Source: Chryseobacterium sp. C-71 (GTDB taxonomy: Bacteria > Bacteroidota > Bacteroidia > Flavobacteriales > Weeksellaceae). Taken from it: a stretch of DNA of 64,000 nt. Both the position numbers and the translations under genes were made by a program. The stretch lies in NCBI RefSeq assembly GCF_020911865.1, contig NZ_CP087131.1, forward strand, positions 4,092,001-4,156,000, written 5' to 3'. A model generated the notes under the pieces. The model worked only from the letters and a program-made list of their open reading frames with translations, was not told the DNA's origin and ran no database searches. How positions within the stretch are numbered: position 1 is the stretch's first letter; every line of letters starts with the position of its first letter. Shown piece by piece: positions 17,925 through 26,368 of the stretch.

Positions 17925-18920
17925 ATGACCAAATTTAAAAATATTATCACTGGAATTTCACTTACGATCACCACAACGCTGGCTTTTTCACAGATAAAAC
18001 CTTTAGATGCAGCGCTTTCAAATTATCAATATCCTTTTGAAGTTCATTTTAAAGATTTAAATTCTCAAAAACAAAATCTGAAAATGGCCTACATGGATGT
18101 GAAGCCTAGAAAATCTAACGGAAAAACCATCATGCTTCTGCATGGGAAAAATTTTAACGGAGCGTATTGGGAAAAAACGGCAAAAGATTTATCAGATAAA
18201 GGTTTCAGGATAATTATTCCGGATCAGATTGGCTTTGGGAAATCTTCAAAACCTCAAAGTTATCAGTTTTCATTTGCGCAGTTAGCAAGCAATACCAAAG
18301 CAATTTTAGATGATTTGGAAATTGATAAAATTATTGTTCTCGGTCATTCAATGGGTGGAATGGTTGCTACAAGATTTACTTTAATGTATCCCGAAAACGT
18401 AGAAAAATTAATTCTCGAAAATCCAATCGGATTAGAAGATTATAAAGCTTTAGCGAAATATCAAACTGTCGATGAAGCCTATCAATCTGAATTAAAAAAT
18501 ACCGCAGAATCATATAAAAATTATCAGCTGAAATTTTACTACGACAACAAATGGAAAGCAGAATACCAACCTTGGTTAGATCTTATCGCAGGCTGGACTT
18601 TGCACAAAGACTATCCACAAGTCGCCTGGAATGCTGCGTTGACGAGTGATATCATTTTCAATCAGCCCGTAGTTTATGAGTTTAAAAATATTAAAACGCC
18701 AACCTTACTGATAATCGGAACAAGAGACCGAACCGCCATCGGAAAAGATCGTGCTCCAAAAGAAATTCAGCCAACGATGGGGCAATATCAGGAATTAGGT
18801 AAAAAAACGCAACAGCAAATTGCTGGATCAAAATTGGTAGAATTAGAAAATGTAGGTCACCTTCCGCACATTGAAGTTTACGATAAATTTTGGAATGCTC
18901 TTTATGACTTTATTAAATAG
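17925..18920 (+). CDS. Exported alpha/beta hydrolase
   Basis: A 331-residue alpha/beta-hydrolase with a signal peptide (about 23 residues, ending A-F-S-Q), so it is periplasmic or secreted. The oxyanion-hole segment L-L-H-G-K-N-F is near residue 72. The nucleophile elbow GHSMGG puts Ser at 142, the acid is Asp268 in G-T-R-D-R, and the His is 312 in V-G-H-L-P-H, so the triad is complete. The cap region at about 170-230 is rich in Tyr and Lys. Homologues are annotated as hydrolases of unknown substrate; an esterase or lactonase activity is possible. It follows a terminator and is probably monocistronic. Confidence 0.88.
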   Translation: MTKFKNIITGISLTITTTLAFSQIKPLDAALSNYQYPFEVHFKDLNSQKQNLKMAYMDVKPRKSNGKTIMLLHGKNFNGAYWEKTAKDLSDKGFRIIIPDQIGFGKSSKPQSYQFSFAQLASNTKAILDDLEIDKIIVLGHSMGGMVATRFTLMYPENVEKLILENPIGLEDYKALAKYQTVDEAYQSELKNTAESYKNYQLKFYYDNKWKAEYQPWLDLIAGWTLHKDYPQVAWNAALTSDIIFNQPVVYEFKNIKTPTLLIIGTRDRTAIGKDRAPKEIQPTMGQYQELGKKTQQQIAGSKLVELENVGHLPHIEVYDKFWNALYDFIK

Positions 18921-18927
18921 GAGGGGA

Positions 18928-18955
18928 GTTGGAAGCTAGGTGCTGGAAGTTTACA
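18928..18955 (+). repeat. Degenerate heptamer array GTTGGAA/GCTGGAA
   Basis: Units GTTGGAA, GCTAGGT, GCTGGAA and GTTTACA in tandem. The same unit type recurs at 54489-54523. Confidence 0.5.
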
Positions 18956-19012
18956 GCCTTGAAAATAACTCAAGTTTATTCATTACTCCTGTATTATAAA
19001 CGGAACAAAAAT

Positions 19013-19066
19013 TCCCATCCTTTGGAGGGGTGGCAAAAATTCAAAGAATTTTTGACGGGGTGGTTA
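19013..19066 (+). repeat. Intergenic repeat CCTTTGGAGGGGTGGC...GACGGGGTGG
   Basis: The block carries GGAGGGGTGGCAAAAATTC and AATTTTTGACGGGGTGG. The inner AAAAATTC / GAATTTTT can pair as a hairpin. No gene is seen here; this kind of block is a familiar dispersed intergenic repeat in flavobacterial genomes (from memory, only one copy in this window). Confidence 0.45.
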
Positions 19067-19082
19067 TAAAACTTCGCTTTTA

Positions 19083-19177
19083 TTAGGCCTGATTGGAACG
19101 ACATCCTTTTTCTGAAATGGCTTGAAAAAAAGTGTTGGCGAAAAAGATATAGTGGAAAGCGGGAAATAGCTTCTAAA
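19083..19177 (-). repeat. Dispersed AGCTATTTCC-type intergenic element, copy B
   Basis: Read on the minus strand it runs AGCTATTTCCCGCTTTCCACT, ATCTTTTTCGCC, AAAAAGGATGTCGTTCC and AATCAGGCCTAAT, the same block order as 6964-7045 and 34756-34834. Confidence 0.65.
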
Positions 19178-19202
19178 AATAATTAATGTACAATAAGTGT
19201 AA

Positions 19203-19243
19203 TAATTGAGATTGCTTTGTCGCTTCGCTTCTCGCAATGACAA
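19203..19243 (-). repeat. CATTGCGAG...AAGCAATCT dispersed repeat, copy 1
   Basis: Minus strand reads GTCATTGCGAGAAGCGAAG then CGACAAAGCAATCTCAAT. A second copy is at 29713-29740. This short repeat is widespread in unrelated bacterial genomes. Confidence 0.55.
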
Positions 19244-19244
19244 A

Positions 19245-19278
19245 AAATAAAAAGAGACCGCTAAAAATTAGCAGTCTC
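19245..19278 (-). terminator. Rho-independent terminator of rplS
   Basis: On the minus strand GAGACTGCTA pairs with TAGCGGTCTC (one G-T pair) and is followed by a T-rich run. Confidence 0.8.
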
Positions 19279-19302
19279 TCTTCGTATGTGTTGTTGTCTG
19301 AA

Positions 19303-19659
19303 TTATTTCTTCTTGTAAGCAGCGTCTTTAATTCTCGCTTTTTTACCTCTAAGATCTCTGAAGTAGTAAATTCTAGATCTTCTAACTCTACCTCTTCTGT
19401 CAACTTCGATTTTTTGAAGAGCAGGCATGTTGATAGGGAAAACTCTTTCTACACCTACATCACCACTCATTTTTCTGATTGTAAAAGTCTTTGTAGAACC
19501 TGTTCCTCTCAATTGGATTACAGTTCCTTTGAAGAACTGAGTTCTAGTTTTTTGACCTTCCTTAATCTCGTAATACACAGTGATTGTATCACCAGCTTTG
19601 AATTCAGGGAATTCTTTTTTTGTAATGTACTTGTCTTGTACGTACTTTAATAAATCCAT
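19303..19659 (-). CDS. rplS: 50S ribosomal protein L19
   Basis: L19 sits at the 30S-50S interface of the large subunit. The 118-residue product has the family core: F-P-E-F-K-A-G-D-T-I-T-V, G-T-V-I-Q-L-R-G, T-F-T-I-R-K-M-S, G-V-G/E-R-V-F-P-I and the basic end R-R-S-R-I-Y-Y-F-R-D-L-R-G-K-K-A-R-I. The start at 19659 (MDLLKYVQDKY) fits homologues and the promoter; an upstream in-frame start at 19692 would add eleven residues not seen in the family. It is monocistronic with its own promoter and terminator. In many bacteria rplS lies with rpsP-rimM-trmD; that group is not in this window. Confidence 0.96.
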   Translation of the reverse strand: MDLLKYVQDKYITKKEFPEFKAGDTITVYYEIKEGQKTRTQFFKGTVIQLRGTGSTKTFTIRKMSGDVGVERVFPINMPALQKIEVDRRGRVRRSRIYYFRDLRGKKARIKDAAYKKK

Positions 19660-19729
19660 TATTAATAAAATAAAATGTGTTACGCTAAGCAACTTTCACG
19701 GACTTCGTCAGAGGTTGAATAACAGGTTG

Positions 19730-19761
19730 CAAATATATGAAATACTTTTTGAATATGCCAA
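19730..19761 (-). promoter_or_regulatory. Promoter of rplS
   Basis: On the minus strand TTG (19761-19759), a 21-base spacer and TATATTTG (19737-19730). Transcription would begin near 19724, about 65 bases before the L19 ATG. Confidence 0.65.
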
Positions 19762-19922
19762 ACAATTTTGTGATACTAAATTGTGTTTTTTTATATTTTT
19801 TTTCGGAGAAAAATTAATGGTTGCTTATCATTAATGTCATTTTGAGTTTATAAGTGAAATTTATATTTGCCGGATCATAAAAATCACATAATCACTTAAC
19901 AATAAACTCAACTAAAATTACC

Positions 19923-22670
19923 ATGAGGCATTATCTATTATTCTTTTTTTTCGCCGTCCAGATGACGTACGCTCAGGTTTTGTATCCTTACCTGCAAAAT
20001 CCTGCTCACAATTCTATGATTGTCAACTGGAAGACAAGCTCAGACAATGAAACCACGGTTCTTTACGGAAATTCTCCAACGAACCTTAATGTGACTGTAA
20101 CAGGAACTACCAATATTTTTTCTGATACAGGCTACAATAACAATTACTATTATCACACGGCAAAGATTACCAATTTGCAACCTAACACCAAGTATTATTA
20201 CAAAATAAAAACGGGAACCAGCGAATCTGCAGTGTATAACTTCAGAACACTTCCTCTTCCCGGGCAGCCTGTAACTCTTGATGGCAAAATAAGGTTTTTG
20301 ATTATGGGAGACAACCAGATCAAGGCAGAACCTCGATATGATTCGTTAAATTACAAAGCGTACAAAAAGCTTAAAGAAAAGTTCGGGCTTACGTCTGACC
20401 CTTCAGATAATATTGCGTTGACATTTATGGTTGGAGATCAGGTAGATGTCGGGACTCTTGATCATTATGAAAATGTTCATTTCAAAAAAAATAGAAAACT
20501 ATCGCCCTACCTTCCGATACTGACAACAGTTGGAAACCATGAAACCTATGGAACATTGGGAATGAATTCTTACTATGCACATTTTAATATTGATGAAATT
20601 AAATATAAAAATATCACATCAGGTAACGAAAACTATTATGCTCAACAAGCGGGAAATGTTTTGTTCGTAAGTTTAAGTTCAGAGCATACAGGCTCAGCAC
20701 AGCAAACTTGGCTTCAGCAAATTTTAACCGAAGCAAATAATGATCCTACCGTTGACTGGATTATCTCATTAAGCCACAGACCTTATCAGGCAGAACAATA
20801 TGTAGGTGATATTTCTACATGGGTAAGAAACAATGCAGTTCCGCTTTTGGCAGGATCAGACAAATATTTGATGCATGTAGGAGCTCACCATCACCTTTAT
20901 CACAGAGGACAGTTAAAAAACACTCCAAATTATCAGATTATTTCAGGTGGAACGGCTTGGGATCAATATTGGGGAATGTCTACCGAACAAGATTTTGACG
21001 ACGTACAGAAAACATTAACAGACTGGACGTACCAAATCATCGAAGTGGATGTCACCAACGGAAAAGTAGATATCGAAAGTTATTCTATCGGAGGTATTTA
21101 TACTCAAAAAGACAATGTACTGATTGACTCATTCCACAGGTATAAAAATAAACCTAAACCGTTGAAGCCGTCAATTACAAACACTTTCACAGCACCAATC
21201 ACTTTGCCTTTAACGTTAAACGGAAGTACTTTTTCTTCACCGGCAAACGAACTTTTAAATACAACTCAGTTTTTAGTGAGTAAAGTCGCTGACTTTTCGG
21301 TGATTGAAAAAGAATTTTACAGAGATTACGAAAACTGGTTCGGGAAAGATGGTAACGGAAATCCAGATCTTACCAAAAACCTGAATGCAGGTGTTGATAT
21401 TACCAAAGTAACTTTCGCAGCAAACTCTATCACCAACGGAGTTTATTATGTGAAAACCCGTTACAGAGACAGAAATATGGAGTGGAGTGACTGGAGTGAT
21501 GTGAAGCAATTTGAAGTGACAGGAAGTGTAGTTTCAAATCCTACTTTTACTTTGAATAAAACAGAATACCTGCAAAATGAAGCGATTGCAGCTACTTACA
21601 ATGACGGACCAGGAAATCAGCAGGATTGGGTCGCTATCTATAAAAAAGGACAAAACCCAGCATCAGTAACTTCACAGGGTTATATTTATACGAACGGGCA
21701 AACTTCAGGAATTGCAAACTTCCCGAATGGTTTAACAACTAAAGGACAGTACTTTGCAGGATTTTTTGCAAATAACGGTTATACAGAAATTGCACCTAGA
21801 AAAAGTTTTTATGTAGGGCCGAAAGCAGTGCTTCAAACTACTGCAGATGCATATCCGGTTGGAGGAACAGTAGTAGTTAATTTTTCAAATGGTCCAAATT
21901 TAATAAAAGACTGGATCGGAATTTACAAAATGGGACATGTTCCAGGGCCAACTCCGGCAACGAAGTGGAGTTATGTAACAACGGCTTCTGGAACTCTTAA
22001 TTTTACAGGGCTTCCAAAAGGATATTATTATGCTCAGTATTTCCTTGAAGACGGCTACACCACAGTAGGAGAGAAGGTTTTCTTTAAGGTTGGAGATATT
22101 GTGACAGACCTTTGGATCAATAAACCTATTTATACTTTAGGTGAAAATATTTCTGCATCATGGACGGATTCTCCGGGCATTATCAAAGACTGGTTAGGAA
22201 TTTATCCTCAAAATATTTCTGTTCCGGATGATAATTTTGTTTCATACACTTATTTTGATGGAATTACCCAAGGTACAAAAGCTATTACCGGAAATGTAAA
22301 TGGAGTACCAACCACAGCGGGTAATTATTACATGGTGATGTTTACCAATGATTCTTATACAGAAGTTTCAAACAGAGTACAGTTTCAGGTAACTTCAGCT
22401 ACATTGGGAACTGAAGAAACGAAGAATAAGACTGAAAAAAATGTAGTTTTATATCCTAATCCTACAAAACCAGGACAGCCGACTTTTATCAAAAGTGATT
22501 ATCCTATTGAGAAAATTGAATTAATTTCAGCGACAGGTCAATTGTTGTACAAATCTGAAAACGTACAAAATCAGCGTTTTTCTTTAGTCAACGAAAACCT
22601 GCCAAAAGGTGTTTATTTTGTAAAAGTACATACCAGAAAATTATTTACTTTAAAATTAATTATTGAATAA
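19923..22670 (+). CDS. Secreted metallophosphoesterase with three C-terminal DWIGIY-type repeats and T9SS type A sorting domain
   Basis: A 915-residue exported protein. After a signal peptide (to about 18) comes a fibronectin-III-like domain (20-112), as in purple acid phosphatases. The calcineurin-like phosphoesterase domain (about 120-400) shows all five metal blocks: MGDNQ, GDQVD, GNHE, L-S-H-R-P and G-A-H-H-H-L-Y-H. Three beta-sandwich repeats of about 90 residues follow, each with a D-W-V/I/L-A/G-I-Y motif and a G-Y/S-Y-T-E/T ending, then a type A sorting domain (L-Y-P-N-P-T-K-P ... K-G-V-Y-F-V-K-V). The enzyme probably releases phosphate from organic phosphates outside the cell; the repeats may bind substrate or surface. 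It has its own terminator. Confidence 0.88.
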   Translation: MRHYLLFFFFAVQMTYAQVLYPYLQNPAHNSMIVNWKTSSDNETTVLYGNSPTNLNVTVTGTTNIFSDTGYNNNYYYHTAKITNLQPNTKYYYKIKTGTSESAVYNFRTLPLPGQPVTLDGKIRFLIMGDNQIKAEPRYDSLNYKAYKKLKEKFGLTSDPSDNIALTFMVGDQVDVGTLDHYENVHFKKNRKLSPYLPILTTVGNHETYGTLGMNSYYAHFNIDEIKYKNITSGNENYYAQQAGNVLFVSLSSEHTGSAQQTWLQQILTEANNDPTVDWIISLSHRPYQAEQYVGDISTWVRNNAVPLLAGSDKYLMHVGAHHHLYHRGQLKNTPNYQIISGGTAWDQYWGMSTEQDFDDVQKTLTDWTYQIIEVDVTNGKVDIESYSIGGIYTQKDNVLIDSFHRYKNKPKPLKPSITNTFTAPITLPLTLNGSTFSSPANELLNTTQFLVSKVADFSVIEKEFYRDYENWFGKDGNGNPDLTKNLNAGVDITKVTFAANSITNGVYYVKTRYRDRNMEWSDWSDVKQFEVTGSVVSNPTFTLNKTEYLQNEAIAATYNDGPGNQQDWVAIYKKGQNPASVTSQGYIYTNGQTSGIANFPNGLTTKGQYFAGFFANNGYTEIAPRKSFYVGPKAVLQTTADAYPVGGTVVVNFSNGPNLIKDWIGIYKMGHVPGPTPATKWSYVTTASGTLNFTGLPKGYYYAQYFLEDGYTTVGEKVFFKVGDIVTDLWINKPIYTLGENISASWTDSPGIIKDWLGIYPQNISVPDDNFVSYTYFDGITQGTKAITGNVNGVPTTAGNYYMVMFTNDSYTEVSNRVQFQVTSATLGTEETKNKTEKNVVLYPNPTKPGQPTFIKSDYPIEKIELISATGQLLYKSENVQNQRFSLVNENLPKGVYFVKVHTRKLFTLKLIIE

Positions 22671-22695
22671 AACTAGTCACAACTGATTGATAAAG

Positions 22696-22719
22696 AGCGG
22701 AACTTGTTTCCGCTTTTTT
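22696..22719 (+). terminator. Rho-independent terminator
   Basis: AGCGGAA (22696-22702) pairs with TTCCGCT (22708-22714), followed by a T run. Confidence 0.85.
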
Positions 22720-22835
22720 GTTTTTAAATAATACTGAAAATGAAATTCTATTTAAATCTTTCTCAAAATTTATTTGAAATACTGAAGGTGTCATAAAAAT
22801 GTTTAAATTTAAAACTGAAAAAAATCAAATGTTTC

Positions 22836-23537
22836 ATGATAGATAAAAGAGTAAAAAATGCTGCTGAAGCTATTGAAGGAATCCAAGACGGAATGACACT
22901 AATGCTTGGCGGATTCGGTCTTTGCGGAATTCCAGAAAATTCAATCAATGCATTGGTAGATAGTGATGTAAAAGATTTGACATGTATTTCAAACAACGCA
23001 GGAGTAGATGATTTTGGTTTGGGATTATTGTTACAGAAAAAGCAGATTAAAAAAATGATTTCTTCCTACGTTGGCGAAAATGCAGAATTTGAAAGACAAA
23101 TGCTTTCTGGTGAATTAGATGTTGAATTGACACCACAGGGAACTTTAGCCGAGAAATGTCGTGCCGCTCAGGCGGGAATTCCTGCATTCTACACACCGGC
23201 CGGTTTCGGAACTGAAGTCGCAGAAGGGAAAGAAGTAAAAGATTTCAAAGGGAAACCACATATTTTGGAGCACGCTTACGAAGCAGATTATTCAATAGTA
23301 AAAGCCTGGAAAGGTGATCACGCAGGAAATTTAATTTTTAAAGGATCAGCAAGAAATTTCAACCATCCAATGGCGGGTGCTGGTAAAATCACCATCGCTG
23401 AAGTTGAAGAATTAGTTGCTCCGGGAGAATTAGATCCAAACCAGATTCATATTCCGGGAATTATGATTCAAAGAATTTTCCAGGGAGAAAAATTTGAGAA
23501 AAGAATCGAGCAAAGAACAGTGAGACAAAAAGCTTAA
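22836..23537 (+). CDS. scoA: 3-oxoacid CoA-transferase subunit A
   Basis: Subunit A of succinyl-CoA:3-ketoacid CoA-transferase (SCOT), which moves CoA from succinyl-CoA to acetoacetate in ketone-body and fatty-acid use. The 233-residue product has the family length. It shows the glycine-rich [11 protein letters not shown] motif near residues 27-37, [15 protein letters not shown], and F-Y-T-P-A-G-F-G-T, typical of class I CoA-transferase alpha subunits. Subunit B lies 1 kb downstream on the same strand. An oppositely oriented gene sits between, and scoA ends in its own terminator, so the two subunits cannot be made from one simple operon. Confidence 0.92.
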   Translation: MIDKRVKNAAEAIEGIQDGMTLMLGGFGLCGIPENSINALVDSDVKDLTCISNNAGVDDFGLGLLLQKKQIKKMISSYVGENAEFERQMLSGELDVELTPQGTLAEKCRAAQAGIPAFYTPAGFGTEVAEGKEVKDFKGKPHILEHAYEADYSIVKAWKGDHAGNLIFKGSARNFNHPMAGAGKITIAEVEELVAPGELDPNQIHIPGIMIQRIFQGEKFEKRIEQRTVRQKA

Positions 23538-23560
23538 TTTCTATTCAGCTACCTTAAAAA

Positions 23561-23594
23561 TGATCCCAAAAAATAATTTTGGGGTCTTTTTTTT
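23561..23594 (+). terminator. Rho-independent terminator of scoA
   Basis: GATCCCAAAA (23561-23570) pairs with TTTTGGGGTC (23576-23585, one G-T pair) around AATAA, then nine T. Confidence 0.8.
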
Positions 23595-23657
23595 TAAAAT
23601 CAAAAGTGAGACAATAAATATCCACAATTAATATAAAACTTCAGCATCCCTCTATTA

Positions 23658-24338
23658 TCATAACCTATATCCAATTCTCAATCCGAAACAAAAGTTAAAC
23701 AGATTTCCGGAACTTTCTTCCATATTCAACTCTCTGAAAAGTGGCACCAAGCCAGTCCCTACAATTTCATGTTTTGTTTTATCATATTGAATGTCGCTGT
23801 TTCTTATCTTTCGATTCATCATTCCCAGTCCAATAAATGGTTCCAGAACTATTTTTTCAGATAATGAAATTTGATTTCCGAAAGTAATATTAAAACCTTT
23901 GGCTGTTCTTTTTGTTCCGAAGTTGTCTGTATACTTTACATCCGCATCATTTGTCGGAGAAAAATCTACAAAATCTGTGTTCTGGTTTTCACGATAAAAT
24001 AGTTGTAGCCCAACAAAAAATTCATTTCTTTTAGGTTCAATTCTTGAATTCAATAATTTGAATAAATAAACACGACCTTCAAGATTGGTTTTAAAACCTT
24101 TAGATTTTAACAGGATCGTATCTTCTTTATTAAAATCATACAATTGATACCCTACTTCAGCATTGATACTGAAGTAAGGATTTATTTTTCTTTCAGCTGA
24201 AATTTGTAAAGTGGGATAAGAAACTACATCTACCAACTGTGCTGCATTTAGTTTTAAAATCCAATTACTTTCTTTGGATTCCTGTGCGAAAATTAAAGTT
24301 GAGAACATCAAAATGATAACAGATAATTTTCCTTTCAT
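23658..24338 (-). CDS. Predicted outer-membrane beta-barrel protein
   Basis: A 226-residue protein with a signal peptide (MKGKLSVIILMFSTLIFAQ). The mature part alternates hydrophobic and polar residues in short strands and ends in a strand with a terminal aromatic/leucine pattern (C-F-G-L-R-I-G-Y-R-L), as in small outer-membrane beta-barrels. Strand-like segments with Y-F-S-I-N-A-E-V-G-Y-Q-L and P-F-I-G-L-G-M-M-N are clear. No specific family was recognised. It lies between the two subunit genes of the CoA-transferase and is transcribed against them, which suggests a later insertion into an ancestral scoAB operon. Confidence 0.7.
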   Translation of the reverse strand: MKGKLSVIILMFSTLIFAQESKESNWILKLNAAQLVDVVSYPTLQISAERKINPYFSINAEVGYQLYDFNKEDTILLKSKGFKTNLEGRVYLFKLLNSRIEPKRNEFFVGLQLFYRENQNTDFVDFSPTNDADVKYTDNFGTKRTAKGFNITFGNQISLSEKIVLEPFIGLGMMNRKIRNSDIQYDKTKHEIVGTGLVPLFRELNMEESSGNLFNFCFGLRIGYRL

Positions 24339-24540
24339 TTTTAAAAAGTAGTTTTAAATGAATGTTATTGTTTTTTTTACTAGATTTAATTAAAGGCCTA
24401 ATTTAGTAAAATTTTCATTTCTAAGGGATTAAAACCTACGGATTTAAAAAAAACCACCAATAAAATTTATGGTAAACTTAGAAAAGAAAAAATTTCGTAA
24501 TTCTGAAAAAATGGCTAATTTGGCGGGACAAGAATATGCT

Positions 24541-25194
24541 ATGCTAACGAAAGAACAAATTGCACAAAGAATTTCAAAAGAGGTAAAAGACGGATATTAC
24601 GTAAACTTAGGAATCGGAATCCCAACATTGGTGGCCAACTATGTTCCCGATAATCTTTCAGTAGAGTTTCAGAGTGAAAACGGAGTTTTAGGAATGGGAC
24701 CATTTCCTTTCGAGGGCGAAGAAGACGCAGACGTTATCAATGCCGGAAAACAGACTATTACCATTTTAGAAGGCGGTTCATTTTTCGATTCTGCATTTAG
24801 TTTCGGGATGATCAGAAGTCAGAAAGTTGACTTGACCATTCTTGGCGCAATGGAAGTTTCAGAAAACGGAGACATTGCCAACTGGAAAATCCCAGGAAAA
24901 ATGGTGAAAGGAATGGGTGGCGCAATGGATTTAGTAGCTTCTGCAGAAAATATTATCGTTGCGATGATGCACGTCAACAAAGCTGGAGAAAGTAAAATCC
25001 TGAAAAAGTGTACACTTCCTTTAACAGGAATTAACTGCGTGAAAAAAATAGTAACTGAATTGGCTGTTTTAGACGTTACACCGACCGGATTCAAACTCGT
25101 TGAAAGAGCTCCCGGAGTTTCTGTAGAACACATCATCAAATCAACAGAAGCAGATTTAATCATCGAAGGAGAAATTCCTGAAATGCAATTCTAA
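24541..25194 (+). CDS. scoB: 3-oxoacid CoA-transferase subunit B
   Basis: Subunit B carries the catalytic glutamate of the CoA-transferase. In the 217-residue protein starting at 24541 the S-E-N-G-V-L-G-M-G motif puts Glu at residue 46, the residue that forms the glutamyl-CoA thioester. Other family motifs are V-N-L-G-I-G-I-P-T-L-V near 20-30 and G-G-A-M-D-L-V near 122. An in-frame ATG at 24469 would add 24 residues (M-V-N-L-E-K-K-K...) that are not conserved in the family as I know it, so the start at M-L-T-K-E-Q is preferred; the longer form cannot be excluded. A strong terminator follows. Confidence 0.9.
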   Translation: MLTKEQIAQRISKEVKDGYYVNLGIGIPTLVANYVPDNLSVEFQSENGVLGMGPFPFEGEEDADVINAGKQTITILEGGSFFDSAFSFGMIRSQKVDLTILGAMEVSENGDIANWKIPGKMVKGMGGAMDLVASAENIIVAMMHVNKAGESKILKKCTLPLTGINCVKKIVTELAVLDVTPTGFKLVERAPGVSVEHIIKSTEADLIIEGEIPEMQF

Positions 25195-25202
25195 ATAAAA
25201 CG

Positions 25203-25229
25203 AAAACCTTGTCATTGACAAGGTTTTTT
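25203..25229 (+). terminator. Strong Rho-independent terminator of scoB
   Basis: AAAACCTTGTC and GACAAGGTTTT form a perfect 11-bp stem around ATT, then TT. Confidence 0.88.
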
Positions 25230-25264
25230 GTTGAAAATATTTATTTCAATTAAATTGATATAGG

Positions 25265-25452
25265 AAATCGTAGCGTTAAGAAAATAAATTCTGTGAACGT
25301 TAAGAAAATTCTACTGTTTGAAGCGCAACAAAGATTCTGATTTGAAGAACAAATACCGAACTTGCGTGAGTTTTAGAATTTTTAGTTTACAGATTTTATT
25401 TTTAGCGAAGAGGTTCAAGTCTTGAATTTTTGTTTTGTTTCAAGACAAAAGA
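25265..25452 (+). repeat. Intergenic repeat-like block (CTACTGTTTGAAGCG ... TTCAAGACAAAAGAAC)
   Basis: The non-coding stretch between scoB and the DUF4197 gene carries GAAAATTCTACTGTTTGAAG, AGCGAAGAGGTTCAAGTCTT and TTTCAAGACAAAAGAAC. From memory this kind of block recurs between genes in Chryseobacterium; there is only one copy in this window, so the assignment is tentative. GTTAAGAAAAT occurs twice within it. Confidence 0.4.
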
Positions 25453-25453
25453 A

Positions 25454-26263
25454 CTACTTACCATCCTGCGCCCCAAAAACCTTCTGCAAAATACTTGTGG
25501 TTCTCATTACAGAATTATTTCTGATACCGCTTTCCTTCTCCGCAACCATTTTGAAAACTCCATTGATGGTTTCGTTGGTTACGTATTCATTAAGATCTGT
25601 TGAAACAGCATTTCCAGTCAAGGTATTGTATTTTGAAATTAAATTGTTCCAAACCTTATCAGCACCAACTTTCCCTAATGAAGCCTTCACTTTTGGCTGA
25701 AAAGCAGTGAATAATTGAGTTTGGGTTTTACTTTGTAAATAATTTGTCGCAGAATTATCACCTCCCAATAAGATGTTTTTAGCATCGGTAATCGTCATTG
25801 AAGTGATGGCTTTTGTGAAAATCGGTGCAGATTCAGTAACCGCATCTTCAGCGGCTCTGTTTAATAATTTTACGCCTTGATCAGCCAGACTTCCCAATCC
25901 GAATGCACGGAGTTTGGTATCAATCACTCTTAATTTTTCAGGCATTAAGATTTTTACAGCTTCATTTTTCAGGAAACCATCGGTTACGCCTAGTTTTTTC
26001 ACACCTTCAGTTACGCCTAAATTTAAAGCTTCCTTTAAACCTGATGAGATTTGGGTTGAAGTTAGACTTCCTAAATTGACTGAAGAAGTAGTTTTGGTTG
26101 GAGTTTGTGGACTTGTGGTAGAAGTTGCTGGTTTGGTTTTGGGATTGCTTAGATCTACACCAGTCTGGTTTTTAACGGTAGATTTAATGATATCTAAAAT
26201 TTGTGCCTGTGCAGAAACCGAGAATAATAATAATCCTGCTGCTAAGAGAAAAGTTTTTTTCAT
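25454..26263 (-). CDS. DUF4197 family exported protein
   Basis: A 269-residue protein with signal peptide (MKKTFLLAAGLLLFSVSAQA). A Thr/Pro/Ser-rich linker spans about 35-65, and residues of about 70-268 match DUF4197: S-S-G-L-K-E-A-L-N-L-G-V, K-L-G-V-T-D-G-F-L-K-N-E-A-V-K-I, N-R-A-A-E-D-A, M-T-I-T-D-A-K-N-I-L and the closing R-T-T-S-I-L-Q-K-V-F-G. The family is all-helical, periplasmic and of unknown function. It stands divergently from the hexosaminidase gene across 105 bp. Confidence 0.88.
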   Translation of the reverse strand: MKKTFLLAAGLLLFSVSAQAQILDIIKSTVKNQTGVDLSNPKTKPATSTTSPQTPTKTTSSVNLGSLTSTQISSGLKEALNLGVTEGVKKLGVTDGFLKNEAVKILMPEKLRVIDTKLRAFGLGSLADQGVKLLNRAAEDAVTESAPIFTKAITSMTITDAKNILLGGDNSATNYLQSKTQTQLFTAFQPKVKASLGKVGADKVWNNLISKYNTLTGNAVSTDLNEYVTNETINGVFKMVAEKESGIRNNSVMRTTSILQKVFGAQDGK

Positions 26264-26368
26264 CGTTTATTTTTATACAAAATTAGATGTTTTGAAGATG
26301 AAATAGTTAAATGATAGACCGAATTTTTCAGAAAATAATTATATTCGCTAAAATCTAAACTCAACAAG

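Noticed and set aside
19237..19650. 137-codon plus-strand open frame opposite rplS
   Set aside because: Serine/phenylalanine-rich antisense shadow of the L19 gene, which is firmly identified.
24469..24540. 24 extra N-terminal codons for scoB
   Set aside because: Not conserved in the family as I know it; the M-L-T-K-E-Q start matches homologues better.
25914..26306. 130-codon plus-strand open frame
   Set aside because: Antisense to the DUF4197 gene, which has a signal peptide and family motifs.
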